From positions 1 to 64,000 of the forward strand of contig NZ_UAUU01000006.1 of NCBI RefSeq assembly GCF_900457465.1: a stretch of DNA of 64,000 nt, written 5' to 3'. This DNA is from Sphingobacterium multivorum (GTDB lineage: Bacteria > Bacteroidota > Bacteroidia > Sphingobacteriales > Sphingobacteriaceae). Below, piece by piece: positions 18,287 through 26,854 of this stretch. Below the pieces are notes generated by a model. It ran no database searches, was not told where the DNA came from, and saw nothing but the letters and a program-made list of their open reading frames with translations. Every line of letters starts with the position of its first letter. The first letter of the stretch is position 1. Position numbers and translations under genes: made by a program.

Positions 18287-18937
18287 ATGGATAACTATAT
18301 CGTATTAAAAAGGTTTACTAGTTTAGAAGAAGCTCAGGAATGTCATCAGCTACTTTCGGATAGAGGTGTAAAAACGCGGTTGGCTGATAATCTACCCCCT
18401 GTGGATATTACATTTTCTGGAAATACGGTAGGACACCAATATGAGATTCAAATAGACCCCGCCGATTTCGCAAATGCAGAATCTATTTTAGAAGAGCAGG
18501 AAATGCAATCTCTCCCACTGGTTGGAGATGACCACTACCTGTATCAATTTTCAGACGAAGAGCTCTTCGAAATCCTGCAAAAACCCGATGAATGGAATAA
18601 ATTGGACTATGCGCTTGCCAGAAAAATTTTATTAAAAAGAGGGAAAGATATTGATCAGGAAAAGCTTGATCTTTTGAAGAAGGAGCGGCTCATGCAGCTA
18701 CGGGAACCGGAACCACAACAGAAGTATTGGATTATTTTTGGCTATATTTCAGCCCTTCTAGGTGGTCTTTTAGGAATTGCAATCGGGTATATGTTGTTTA
18801 GTTCCAAAAAGAGCCTACCGAATGGCGAACGGATATTTTCCTATTCTGATCATGACAGAAAACATGGGATAAACATATTCTATATCGGATTATTTGTATT
18901 CACAATATCCGTTCTCATCAGAATTCTCTGGGGCTGA
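18287..18937 (+). CDS. DUF2007 (signal-transducing-like) membrane protein
   Basis: This 216-residue protein has an N-terminal DUF2007-type domain (about 1-72; YIVLKRFTSLEEAQECHQLL, then HQYEIQIDPADFANAESIL), a ferredoxin-like fold also found fused to GlnB-like signalling proteins. An acidic helical linker with YQFSDEELFEILQKPDEW follows. Two C-terminal membrane helices end it (WIIFGYISALLGGLLGIAIG and IFYIGLFVFTISVLIRI). Its role is unknown. It stands alone on the plus strand. Confidence 0.75.
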   Translation: MDNYIVLKRFTSLEEAQECHQLLSDRGVKTRLADNLPPVDITFSGNTVGHQYEIQIDPADFANAESILEEQEMQSLPLVGDDHYLYQFSDEELFEILQKPDEWNKLDYALARKILLKRGKDIDQEKLDLLKKERLMQLREPEPQQKYWIIFGYISALLGGLLGIAIGYMLFSSKKSLPNGERIFSYSDHDRKHGINIFYIGLFVFTISVLIRILWG

Positions 18938-19135
18938 TAGTATAATATTGAATCCATTTATTCTTTTAGCAGAATAGATCGGTGGAGCTTCGTCATTGTG
19001 GTCATTCTGTATCCTATCACGACCCAATTAGCGTTAACAGTAGTAAATTTTTAATACTAAAAAAAAATACCGATATTTAAGATGATATCTTTATTCTTGA
19101 ATTGTTTTTTGTAAACCTACAGACAAATTAGCTTT

Positions 19136-19534
19136 ATGAATAGTTTAAAGACCACGGCCACTCATTTCCGTTATAAGAAGCATCCGGGAGATCTATTTAG
19201 AAATACGTCGGTTCAATTATTACCTCATCCCTATAAAAATCAAGAAGACTTTTGGGTATGGTTTCACCCCTTCTACCACCGCAGTGAAGACATTTCAGAT
19301 TTAGGCGACCTGTACAAACAGCTTCACGATACGCCTTGCCAAGAAACGAGAGTATCATCAAAAAATGAGCTTTGTTACCCTGCGGTCGCGAAAGAACGTC
19401 TCTTTGAGGAAATAAAATCATTGGAGCAAAAAATCTATCAGGATTGCTTTGAAAACTTTTATTTGCTGATTATCGAAGGTCGTATCGAGCTGTTAGAAAG
19501 TCATCAAATTGAAAGTAAAGAATCTAGCTCTTAA
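19136..19534 (+). CDS. Hypothetical protein, 132 aa
   Basis: I do not recognise the family. The protein is soluble and rich in aromatic and charged residues (DFWVWFHPFYHRSEDISDLGDL), with a C-terminal helix ERLFEEIKSLEQKIYQDCFE. There is no signal peptide or membrane segment. It lies 20 bp upstream of the Nudix-like gene on the same strand, so the two may share a transcript. The frame is clean and the start ATG follows a typical AT-rich leader. Confidence 0.6.
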   Translation: MNSLKTTATHFRYKKHPGDLFRNTSVQLLPHPYKNQEDFWVWFHPFYHRSEDISDLGDLYKQLHDTPCQETRVSSKNELCYPAVAKERLFEEIKSLEQKIYQDCFENFYLLIIEGRIELLESHQIESKESSS

Positions 19535-19554
19535 TATCTATTCTTTAAACCGTT

Positions 19555-20124
19555 ATGCATTATTTGACTTGTGCGATTATAAGGGAGGACGATAAGGTAC
19601 TCATCTGTCAGCGTGCAGCATCGGTGACGCATGCCTTAAAGTGGGAATTTCCTGGTCGCATTACCGAGTCCCACAAACCAATGAAAGCAAATTTGTCGCT
19701 CAAAATCAGGGAAGAGCTTAATATAGATATTCTTGTCGGAAGGCCGTTAAAGATGACGCAACAAGACTATACAAGTCCAGCACCTTGTCTCTATCCTGTT
19801 CTCTGCACCTTTTGTTCTGGCGAAGTTGCCTTTCAAAAATATGTTCAAGCATTATGGGTTTCCCCCTCAGAACTATTGCATTTTGACTGGACAGATACCG
19901 ATCGACCAATTGTAGAAGAGTATACCAGATACCTTGAAGATTTAAATCCTCCATCTCGCATAAGAGAAGCTTTTTTAGAAATCCTGATTGGACTTATCGG
20001 CTTTACACTGGTCCATAAATTCTTCAATCTTTATATAGCCTTATTGATAACATTGATCTTAATCACTGTTACCGGAATTTATACCTATTACACCCGAAAA
20101 AATATAAAGAAAAGAATCCCATAA
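19555..20124 (+). CDS. Nudix-like domain protein with degenerate Nudix box and C-terminal membrane segments
   Basis: The first 130 residues look like a MutT-type Nudix domain: LTCAIIREDDKVLICQRA, then WEFPGRITESHKP and KIREELNIDI. Aligned with the canonical Nudix box (Gx5Ex7REuxEExGu), the first Glu is Lys and the central Arg-Glu is Leu-Lys; only the distal EE pair remains. Metal binding and hydrolysis are therefore doubtful. Residues 145-180 form one or two membrane segments (FLEILIGLIGFTLVHKFF, YIALLITLILITVTGIY), unusual for this family. It may be a non-catalytic nucleotide sensor or a decayed enzyme. Confidence 0.7.
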   Translation: MHYLTCAIIREDDKVLICQRAASVTHALKWEFPGRITESHKPMKANLSLKIREELNIDILVGRPLKMTQQDYTSPAPCLYPVLCTFCSGEVAFQKYVQALWVSPSELLHFDWTDTDRPIVEEYTRYLEDLNPPSRIREAFLEILIGLIGFTLVHKFFNLYIALLITLILITVTGIYTYYTRKNIKKRIP

Positions 20125-20192
20125 AACTTCCCTACATTTATAAAACTAAGTAACCCATAGTTTCATTTTAGCCATATTGAAGACTTAATCAA

Positions 20193-20732
20193 ATGAAAGA
20201 TTTCCCACAATTAGTCACAGAACGACTTATTCTCAACGCCATTGACACGACCGATATTCCACAGATTGTAGACTATCTGCAAGACAAGGTTTATTCGGAC
20301 TTTACCTCAAATATTCCCTACCCATACCGAAAAGAAGATGCTGAATATTGGCTTAAATTAGCCGAAGAAGCGTTTGCCAATCGTAAAGGATTCACTTTTG
20401 CTATTCGAAATAAAGATAAAAAGCTGATCGGAGCTATTGGTCTGCACGATGAAGGCTCGGATAAGGCCGAGTTGGGATACTGGATTGCTATTCCTTACTG
20501 GAATAATGGTTATGTCACTGAAGCTGCAAAAGCAATCATTGAGTTTGGTTTTAAAGAACTAAACTTCAATAAAATCTTTGCGACCTACTTCCCACATAAT
20601 CCAGCCTCTGGAAAAGTCATGGAAAAAATAGGCATGAAAAAAGAAGCCCTGCTAAAACAACATTTAAAGAAAGATGGCCGGTATTACGATATTCCATTAT
20701 ACTCTATTTTTAAAACGGATCTAGCTTTTTAA
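20193..20732 (+). CDS. GNAT acetyltransferase, RimJ/RimL type
   Basis: This 179-residue protein begins with the TERLILNAIDTTDI pattern of RimL-like acetyltransferases. It carries IGAIGLHDEGSDKAELGYWIAIPYWNNGYVTEAAKAIIEFGF across two typical stretches: the beta4 core and the acetyl-CoA-binding turn around WNNGYVTEA. The C-terminal NPASGKVMEKIGMKKEALL motif is also typical. It would acetylate an amino group on a protein N-terminus or a small molecule using acetyl-CoA. The target is unknown. It is followed 31 bp later by the TPR protein on the same strand. Confidence 0.9.
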   Translation: MKDFPQLVTERLILNAIDTTDIPQIVDYLQDKVYSDFTSNIPYPYRKEDAEYWLKLAEEAFANRKGFTFAIRNKDKKLIGAIGLHDEGSDKAELGYWIAIPYWNNGYVTEAAKAIIEFGFKELNFNKIFATYFPHNPASGKVMEKIGMKKEALLKQHLKKDGRYYDIPLYSIFKTDLAF

Positions 20733-20763
20733 TAAAAATCAATCATTTAATCCGCTAAAAAAA

Positions 20764-21855
20764 ATGAAAAACAAAATTGGATATATTGTCGTCGTTTTTT
20801 TATTTCTCACTGGACAAACCACCTATGGTCAAGAAACAAATCGGGAAAAAGCTTCTTCAAAAGGAAAGGAAGCTATCCAACTCATGGACGATGGAAAGGT
20901 AGATGAGAGTATCCTATTATTGAAAGAAGCTCAAAATCTCGATCCGCATAGTATCACGTACCCCTATGAGCTCGGCTACGCTTATTATTTAAAAAAAGAC
21001 TATAAAAAGACGATTAAGTACTTAGAAAGTATTAAAAGTGAGAAGATTACCAATGACAGAGTATATCAATTATTGGGAAATGCATACGATATGCTTGGCG
21101 AAAGTGATAAAGCTGTAGGTACTTACGAAAGTGGATTAAAAATATTTCCCAAATCAGGTCATCTTTATTTGGAAATGGGAGCCATCCAACGTGTCAAAGG
21201 AAATTTAGAAGATGCATTAGGTTATTATGAAAAGGGCATAGAGGTGGATCCGGAATTTTCTTCAAATTATTATTGGGCATCAAAGATATTTTGTATTTCC
21301 GATGAAAAGGTTTGGGGAATGATTTACGGAGAGATATTTATGAATTTAGAACGAAACACCAAAAGAACAGCTGAAATAAGTGAGCTTCTTTATGATCAAT
21401 ACAAAACGCAGATAAAATTGAAAAGTGACACAGCGCTTTCCGTTAGCTTTAGTAAAAACGCATTTGTCAACGCAAAAGCAGCTGATTCCAGTCAAATAAA
21501 ACTGCCTTTTGGTGTAGGAGTTTATGAAACAACACTCGCGATGTCAATACTCGGTTCAAAATCTATAGATATCAATACACTAGACTCTATAAGAACTAAC
21601 TTCATAAACAACTACTTCAGCAGTAAACACAACACAATATTTCCAAATGTCCTCTTCAGTTATCAAAAAAAGATCATCGATCTAGGTTACGGCGAGTCTT
21701 ACAATCATTGGATATTAATGAAAGGCGACGAAGATACTTTCGAAAAATGGCTAGAAAACAATGAAGAGAAATGGACACTTTTTTCAAATTGGTTTTTGAA
21801 GAATCCCTTAAAAATAGATAGCACAAACAATTTTTTTCGCAAACAATATGATTAA
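20764..21855 (+). CDS. Secreted/periplasmic TPR-repeat protein
   Basis: This 363-residue protein has a signal peptide (MKNKIGYIVVVFLFLTGQT, cleavage near TYGQE) and at least three tetratricopeptide repeats in residues 30-165. Examples are GKVDESILLLKEAQNLDP, RVYQLLGNAYDMLGESDKAV and GNLEDALGYYEKGIEVDPE. Residues 170-363 form a conserved-looking mixed region that I cannot assign. TPRs mediate protein contacts; no partner is evident from the neighbours. Confidence 0.8.
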   Translation: MKNKIGYIVVVFLFLTGQTTYGQETNREKASSKGKEAIQLMDDGKVDESILLLKEAQNLDPHSITYPYELGYAYYLKKDYKKTIKYLESIKSEKITNDRVYQLLGNAYDMLGESDKAVGTYESGLKIFPKSGHLYLEMGAIQRVKGNLEDALGYYEKGIEVDPEFSSNYYWASKIFCISDEKVWGMIYGEIFMNLERNTKRTAEISELLYDQYKTQIKLKSDTALSVSFSKNAFVNAKAADSSQIKLPFGVGVYETTLAMSILGSKSIDINTLDSIRTNFINNYFSSKHNTIFPNVLFSYQKKIIDLGYGESYNHWILMKGDEDTFEKWLENNEEKWTLFSNWFLKNPLKIDSTNNFFRKQYD

Positions 21856-21969
21856 ACTTTCAGCACCATAGATAGCCAAATTGATATAGCAATCTATTCA
21901 AAAAAAATGAAAATTTATTTTCGTGAAATTGACTAAATTTAAGCAACCGATAATCATAAAGGATAAAAC

Positions 21970-22503
21970 ATGAAAATATTTGCATTCGCTGGGAGTAATT
22001 CTTCCACATCAATTAACAAACAATTGGTCAAATTTGTACTTAAAAGCTTCGAGGGGCACGAGATTAATTTGATCGACCTGAATGACTATAACATGCCTGT
22101 CTTTTCTGTTGACCTAGAAAAGAATGGCTTCCCACAGGAAGCGCAGCTTTTTCTAGATCATATTGCCTCCAGTGACGTTATCATTTGCTCCCTGGCGGAG
22201 AATAATCGTTCCTATAGCGTAGCATTTAAAAATGTATTCGACTGGGCATCTAGAATTAATGTTAAAGTTTTCCAAGATAAACCCATGTTGCTTATGACAA
22301 CTTCACCAGGAGGTTATGGTGGTGGAAATGTAATGGCCGAAGCGCAGAAATTCTTTCCGCAGTTTGGCGCTATCATTAAAGAAACATTCTCGCTTCCCAA
22401 ATTTTACGAAAATTTTGATCAGGATAATGGCGTAATCAGTCCAGAACACCTCAATAGTCTGAGGGAAAAAATAGCGGGCTTTAAGGAACAGATTTCTTCC
22501 TAA
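21970..22503 (+). CDS. NADPH-dependent FMN reductase family protein
   Basis: This 177-residue flavodoxin-fold protein has the phosphate-binding loop GSNSSTSINKQLVKF (9-23), LIDLNDYNMPVFS, and the flavin-contacting SPGGYGGGNVMAEA segment near 111. Family members bind FMN and reduce quinones, azo compounds or chromate with NAD(P)H in the cytoplasm. Here the usual PEYN turn is replaced by AENNRSYS, where Asn-Arg-Ser still fits the loop. It stands alone, with the tandem repeat at 22680-22855 downstream. Confidence 0.9.
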   Translation: MKIFAFAGSNSSTSINKQLVKFVLKSFEGHEINLIDLNDYNMPVFSVDLEKNGFPQEAQLFLDHIASSDVIICSLAENNRSYSVAFKNVFDWASRINVKVFQDKPMLLMTTSPGGYGGGNVMAEAQKFFPQFGAIIKETFSLPKFYENFDQDNGVISPEHLNSLREKIAGFKEQISS

Positions 22504-22679
22504 CGTCAAAATCCAGTTTCATTTTTCTGGGCTTTGTATGGATTACTTCGATGCAGTGAACCAGCTGGAAAAGCTTTTTAAGGTTATTTTGCAAGGCTAA
22601 GCTACATACTGGCTTGGCCTTTCTTTGCTTATTCTTACCCTTTTGCTTACTGTTTCTCTAGTATGTTGTTACTTCTTTA

Positions 22680-22855
22680 GCAAAGGAACAGCAAAGGAAT
22701 ACCAAAGAAACAGCAAAGAAACAGCAAAGGAATACCAAAGAAACAGCAAAGGAATACCAAAGAAACAGCGAAGAAATACCAAAGAAGAAGCGAGTCAATC
22801 CCCTAGCTGTCCCAAAGAAATAGTAACGGAATAGCAGAGAAATAGCGAATAAGCT
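22680..22855. repeat. 11-bp phased tandem repeat (about 16 units)
   Basis: Consecutive 11-mers run in exact phase from 22680 to 22855. Examples are GCAAAGGAACA, GCAAAGGAATA, CCAAAGAAACA and GCAAAGAAACA. Two degraded units at 22790-22811 keep the phase, and units such as CCAAAGAAATA, GTAACGGAATA and GCAGAGAAATA continue at 22812-22844. The 22-bp pair GCAAAGGAATA-CCAAAGAAACA occurs three times. A period of 11 is not a multiple of 3, so coding is unlikely; purine-rich runs at helical spacing may bend DNA. Confidence 0.85.
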
Positions 22856-22941
22856 GCAAGCCCTTACCTTAGCGCCCCAAAGAGCGGCGCTATAATAGCA
22901 AACAGACCCCTAACGATAGCAGCTGTTAAAGGTTCTAATTC

Positions 22942-22966
22942 AAGGAGGGGTGATTTACCCCTCCTT
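22942..22966. terminator. Hairpin terminator between FMN reductase and TlpA genes
   Basis: A perfect 10-bp stem AAGGAGGGGT/ACCCCTCCTT (22942-22951 and 22957-22966) with a GATTT loop, six bases beyond the stop of the minus-strand TlpA gene. The U-tract is weak on both strands, but the position fits the end of the sigma/SusCD/thioredoxin transcript. Confidence 0.6.
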
Positions 22967-22971
22967 AAAAT

Positions 22972-24120
22972 TTATTTAAGGAGCTCTTCGAGTTTCTCTA
23001 TCAACTTTACTCCTTTTAAGTTGACTCCAACAATCTTACCTTCGGGAGAGATGAGGTAATTTTGCGGGATAGCCTGAATACCGTACAATTGAGCCGCTTG
23101 ATTTTGCCAACCATTCAGATCAGACACCTGAGGCCAGGTTAACCCATCTTGTTCAATCGCTTTCATCCAGTTATCTTTCTTCCCGGGTTTATCGAGTGAA
23201 ACACCCAGTATCTCAAATGTTGATCCTTTAAATTTTTGATAGGCTTTCACCAGATTAGGGTTCTCTGCACGACAGGGACCGCACCATGACGCCCAAAAAT
23301 CCAAAAGGACGTATTTACCTTTAAAATCCGAAAGTTTTAACGCTTTACCTTCAGGAGTTTCCTGTTCAAAATCTAAAGCTGGCTGTCCAATTCCTAGTTT
23401 TTTTGCGAGTTGAATATCTGCATTCAATTTTTTTCCGATAGCTGTTTGCCTTAATCTCGATGACAAATTGAAAAACAAAGGTTCGGTGGTAACTACATTA
23501 TCATCGTAGCTGGCAACTTCCTGCAAGGCCAACAAACTGAAGTAATTGTCTGGATTATTGACGATAAAATTTCGCTGCGCCTTCTTACGTTCTGTTTCGA
23601 TCTTGTCTATTTCTTGCGCAATTTGGTTGAGCGCATTCTCGTCACGATTTTTTTCCTGATACAAATCAGCTCTTTTAGACTGCTGAACCATAAGCTTTTT
23701 CTCATAGGAGTTTAAATAATCTTGATACTGCTTATAGGCTACCTGCAGTTTACCGCCTTTCACCAAGGAAGACTCGAAAGGACGTTGAACAGTGATTTGC
23801 GTATTGGGTTCCATAGGGTCTACGTAAAATGTAAGACGCTCCATCGGGCCACCTTTGCGGTTAAAGAAGGAAGCTCCATCTTTGGAATAAAATAACATGA
23901 CTTGCGTTGGTTCCATAATTTCCCCCCTATAGATCACATCATTGGATCCAAAATTAATAGAGTCAATTGTCAATTTTCTGTCCACGATGTAGCGAACAAA
24001 TGCTTTAGATTTTGCGGGAAATTGTTTTCCCTTTATTGTTAATTGAAAACGCTGACCTTGAGCCGATACTGTCCCAAGAAAACTTAAAACCAAGAATATA
24101 GATGTAGCTATTTTTTTCAT
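22972..24120 (-). CDS. TlpA-family thiol:disulfide oxidoreductase with DUF4369 domain
   Basis: This 382-residue exported protein has a signal peptide (1-20, ending VSAQG), an N-terminal DUF4369-like beta domain (about 24-115), a helical charged linker (130-190) and a C-terminal AhpC/TSA-thioredoxin domain (about 245-382). The active site is WCGPC (Cys280, Cys283) and a cis-Pro lies in GIQAIPQNYLI. It is expected to keep periplasmic or surface proteins reduced. It is the last gene of the ECF-sigma/SusCD operon, 8 bp after the other thioredoxin-like gene. The frame is intact. Confidence 0.92.
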   Translation of the reverse strand: MKKIATSIFLVLSFLGTVSAQGQRFQLTIKGKQFPAKSKAFVRYIVDRKLTIDSINFGSNDVIYRGEIMEPTQVMLFYSKDGASFFNRKGGPMERLTFYVDPMEPNTQITVQRPFESSLVKGGKLQVAYKQYQDYLNSYEKKLMVQQSKRADLYQEKNRDENALNQIAQEIDKIETERKKAQRNFIVNNPDNYFSLLALQEVASYDDNVVTTEPLFFNLSSRLRQTAIGKKLNADIQLAKKLGIGQPALDFEQETPEGKALKLSDFKGKYVLLDFWASWCGPCRAENPNLVKAYQKFKGSTFEILGVSLDKPGKKDNWMKAIEQDGLTWPQVSDLNGWQNQAAQLYGIQAIPQNYLISPEGKIVGVNLKGVKLIEKLEELLK

Positions 24121-24128
24121 ATTGACTA

Positions 24129-25319
24129 TTACAGTGCTTTAGCACGTGCCACAAGAGCATCGGCCAGTTTAATAATTTTTGAAGTTTCCAGTTCCGCCAA
24201 TCCACGCGCAGCTTCTGCAGCTTGAACAGCTTCTTTCTTTTTTTTCAATGCGATACAAATATCGGCCAATGTTCCTTGATTGGAATAACTTGAGGGATTC
24301 AATTCGACTGCCTGTTTGGCCAGCACATAGCATTGTTTTAGGATAACTGGATTTGCAATATTTCCTTTTGCATTGGCATTGCGGCGGGCAATAAAGCTCA
24401 ATCTCTCGTCCTCATTTTTGAGCAGGCCTTTTCTTAAGACATTCGTGAGGGTAACAAACTCCTTATGGGTACCATGTGCAGCGGTCCATTCTACTTTATA
24501 CAGTGCAGCTTCTATTTTTTGTTCTTGATCTTTTAGGCCTTCAAAATAGGCTAGGCCAGCATTAAACTCATCTACTTTATGATCTCTAATATAGCCATAC
24601 ATGGCATAACGTAGCAGCTGTGCCTCTTTTTTCGCAAAATCCGCCGGCACTGCTATGCTTTTAAAATAAGCTTTGTTCGACTCAAAAAATTTTCCGTAAC
24701 GATCATCCAGGCTTTGTGCCATCATTTTTATGGTCTCCCATCCGTTTGGGCTCCTCAAAAATCTATCGGTAGCCACGCTGTCCAATGCCTTTTTCGCTGC
24801 ATTTGCTGCTTGACTATCGGTTTGCTCCATCACTTTAATATAGCGGATTAGAAAATTAGACTCCCGCATACCCAAATCGTACGATTTACGCAAGTTGGGG
24901 ATCTGAAAATTGGGATCATTAGCTTGCGCTGCCTGTTTCAGGAAAAGATCGGCTTCCATACGAGACTGGGTTCTATAGATCAATGTCCCCTGCCCATCTA
25001 AAAATAAATACGTGGGAAAACTTCTGATTTGGTATAATTTAGCAATATCTACGCCCTCTCCTATCTCACAGTCAAATTTAGTATTGATAAACCTGCTATT
25101 AAAATAACGAGCGACTTCAGGCTGTGAAAACACATTACCTTCCATCCATTTACAAGGAGCACACCATGAGGTGAATCCATCCAGGAAAATCAGCTTATTT
25201 TCCTGTTTGGCCAATTCCTTTGCCTGACCAAAAGTGATCTTCTGAAACTGTATATGTTCTTGTGCGAGCAATAGCATCGACTGTGTAAAAGCCAGTGCTG
25301 TCAATAGTATCTTTTTCAT
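24129..25319 (-). CDS. Thioredoxin-fold protein with helical C-terminal region
   Basis: This 396-residue exported protein has a signal peptide (1-19, LLLA-Q). Its thioredoxin-like domain (25-145) carries the active site WCAPC at Cys53/Cys56, then the SoxW/DUF255-type pattern MEGNVFSQPEVARYFN and SFPTYLFLDGQG. A helical, TPR-like second half follows. It lies between a SusD gene and the TlpA gene on one transcript, so it probably serves disulfide or cofactor handling for the imported substrate. A large intercistronic hairpin (25336-25371) separates it from susD. Confidence 0.88.
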   Translation of the reverse strand: MKKILLTALAFTQSMLLLAQEHIQFQKITFGQAKELAKQENKLIFLDGFTSWCAPCKWMEGNVFSQPEVARYFNSRFINTKFDCEIGEGVDIAKLYQIRSFPTYLFLDGQGTLIYRTQSRMEADLFLKQAAQANDPNFQIPNLRKSYDLGMRESNFLIRYIKVMEQTDSQAANAAKKALDSVATDRFLRSPNGWETIKMMAQSLDDRYGKFFESNKAYFKSIAVPADFAKKEAQLLRYAMYGYIRDHKVDEFNAGLAYFEGLKDQEQKIEAALYKVEWTAAHGTHKEFVTLTNVLRKGLLKNEDERLSFIARRNANAKGNIANPVILKQCYVLAKQAVELNPSSYSNQGTLADICIALKKKKEAVQAAEAARGLAELETSKIIKLADALVARAKAL

Positions 25320-25335
25320 ATTTTTTTATTAAGAA

Positions 25336-25371
25336 CCTAATCAATTTCCATGTTGATAGAAATTGATTAGG
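25336..25371 (-). promoter_or_regulatory. Intercistronic hairpin between susD and thioredoxin gene
   Basis: A perfect 13-bp inverted repeat CCTAATCAATTTC / GAAATTGATTAGG with a 10-nt loop lies 23 bp after the susD stop. It lacks a long U-tract. It may attenuate the downstream genes or protect the susCD mRNA 3' end, giving more SusC/SusD than thioredoxin protein. Confidence 0.6.
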
Positions 25372-25394
25372 AATGAGTGTCTACATCTAATTTT

Positions 25395-26842
25395 TTAGCG
25401 TTCGTACTGAGGAATTCCCGGATTCAACGAAAGTACCTTTGGGGGAACCGGAAGTATCATCCGGGCATCCGTGGATTCCATTTCGAAAACTTTCCCTGCC
25501 AATGGATGTTGGATTGACTTTTTAAAATTGTCTGCTATAGCGAGTCGTTTCAAATCAATCAGCCTATCGGATGCCATAAAGGGCATCTCGCGACGTCTTT
25601 CGTCAAGTACCGTCTGTAAAACAACTTTTGGATCCGTTGAGGTTAACGCTTTATTATTCTCTATTCGGCTATTTCTTAATGTATTCAAGAAGCTTAGTGC
25701 CTCCGCCGTATTACCCGTCCGAACAGCGGCTTCTGCAGCAATCAAAAACAACTCAGGCGTATTAAATCCTGTACTAAATTCGACGTAGGGAGCAAAAAGA
25801 ACCCGTCCTGGAAATTTTACAATAGTAGCACCTAAAGAAGCCTGATCGCGACAGAAAAATAATTCATAACGTTTGTCCTTTGCACCTGCTGGCAAATCTT
25901 TGGCATAAGTGTCAATCAGGTCTTTTGAGGCATAAATTCGGCATTGGGGCTACCTAGGGAACTTGTTCCTAACCGAGACCATACGGCCTCCATATTCGTT
26001 CTGGAGTCGGGAAATTGAACCGAATTATCTGTTTTTAGACAAACCCGTCCCCAAGTCGTCTTGTCTTTATTGGTATATAAACTATAATCAATGAGCGTTT
26101 TATTCACAGCAAGTGCTTGTTTTGCATTCTCAAGGGCCTCTTTGTATTTTCCCTGATAGAGATAAACCCGACTTAGAAAAGAGAAACCGACGGAACGTAC
26201 TGCTTGAAATCTATTTGACTGCACTGTACTCAAATTTGGCAACGCGTCATTAAGATCGCTAACTACCTGATCATAGATCGCCTGAACAGATACACGTTCG
26301 TATTTTTGATTGATATCCTCTTTCAGCACCAAAGGTACCCCTAGATCTTTTGTTGCACTTGCAGGATTATAATGAGCGGCATAGATATTCACTAGACTAA
26401 GGTATTCAAATGCACGACCGACCTTAGCCTCAGCCCAAACCCTTTTCTTTTCGGCTTCCGATCCCTCTGTTGCTGCCAATACATTGTTAATAACAACATT
26501 GTAAGTGAATATGTGGCTATAAGCCGATTCCCAGTATGGATCATACTGGCCATCTTCAAATATCGCACCGTGAGCAAAGCTATAGAGTTGTTTTTTTACA
26601 TAGTCATAATAGTCATAGCTTGCTGCCGATTGTACATCCTGAGGATCTCCGGACTGTAAATTATCTACTAAATTGTTCGGATAAACAGCGGAAGCCCTTA
26701 CTAAAGATTGATCGTTTAGAAGCAATTTGTAATCATTCAGATTCTCTGGAATTGTAAAACCTTTTGGTTTAATATCCAAGTATTTGTTACAGCTATTCAA
26801 TGTCAATAAACCGAATAGCAATCCTATATATATTTTTCTCAT
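25395..26842 (-). pseudogene. SusD/RagB-family lipoprotein, single frameshift
   Basis: Residues 1-309 read from 26842 (MRKIYIGLLFGLLTLNSC, lipobox LNSC; SusD-like N-terminal helices with AYSHIFTYNVVINNVL). They stop in EFMPQKT at 25916. One missing base (GAATT where GAAATT is expected, near 25925) restores IYASKDLIDTYAKDLPAGAKD, and the frame then continues to 25395 with the SusD C-terminal LNPGIPQYER. Restored length is about 482 residues, normal for the family. It partners the SusC upstream, with 12 bp between them. The single homopolymer-type indel could be a sequence error. Confidence 0.88.
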
Positions 26843-26854
26843 GATATTTTCTTA

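Noticed and set aside
22625..22834. 69-codon open frame over the 11-bp repeats, with a hydrophobic start
   Set aside because: The period of 11 does not fit codons, degraded units keep the phase of the DNA rather than the frame, and the translation is low complexity.
22680..22855. The repeat array as a CRISPR
   Set aside because: Units are contiguous without spacers, and no cas genes are present.
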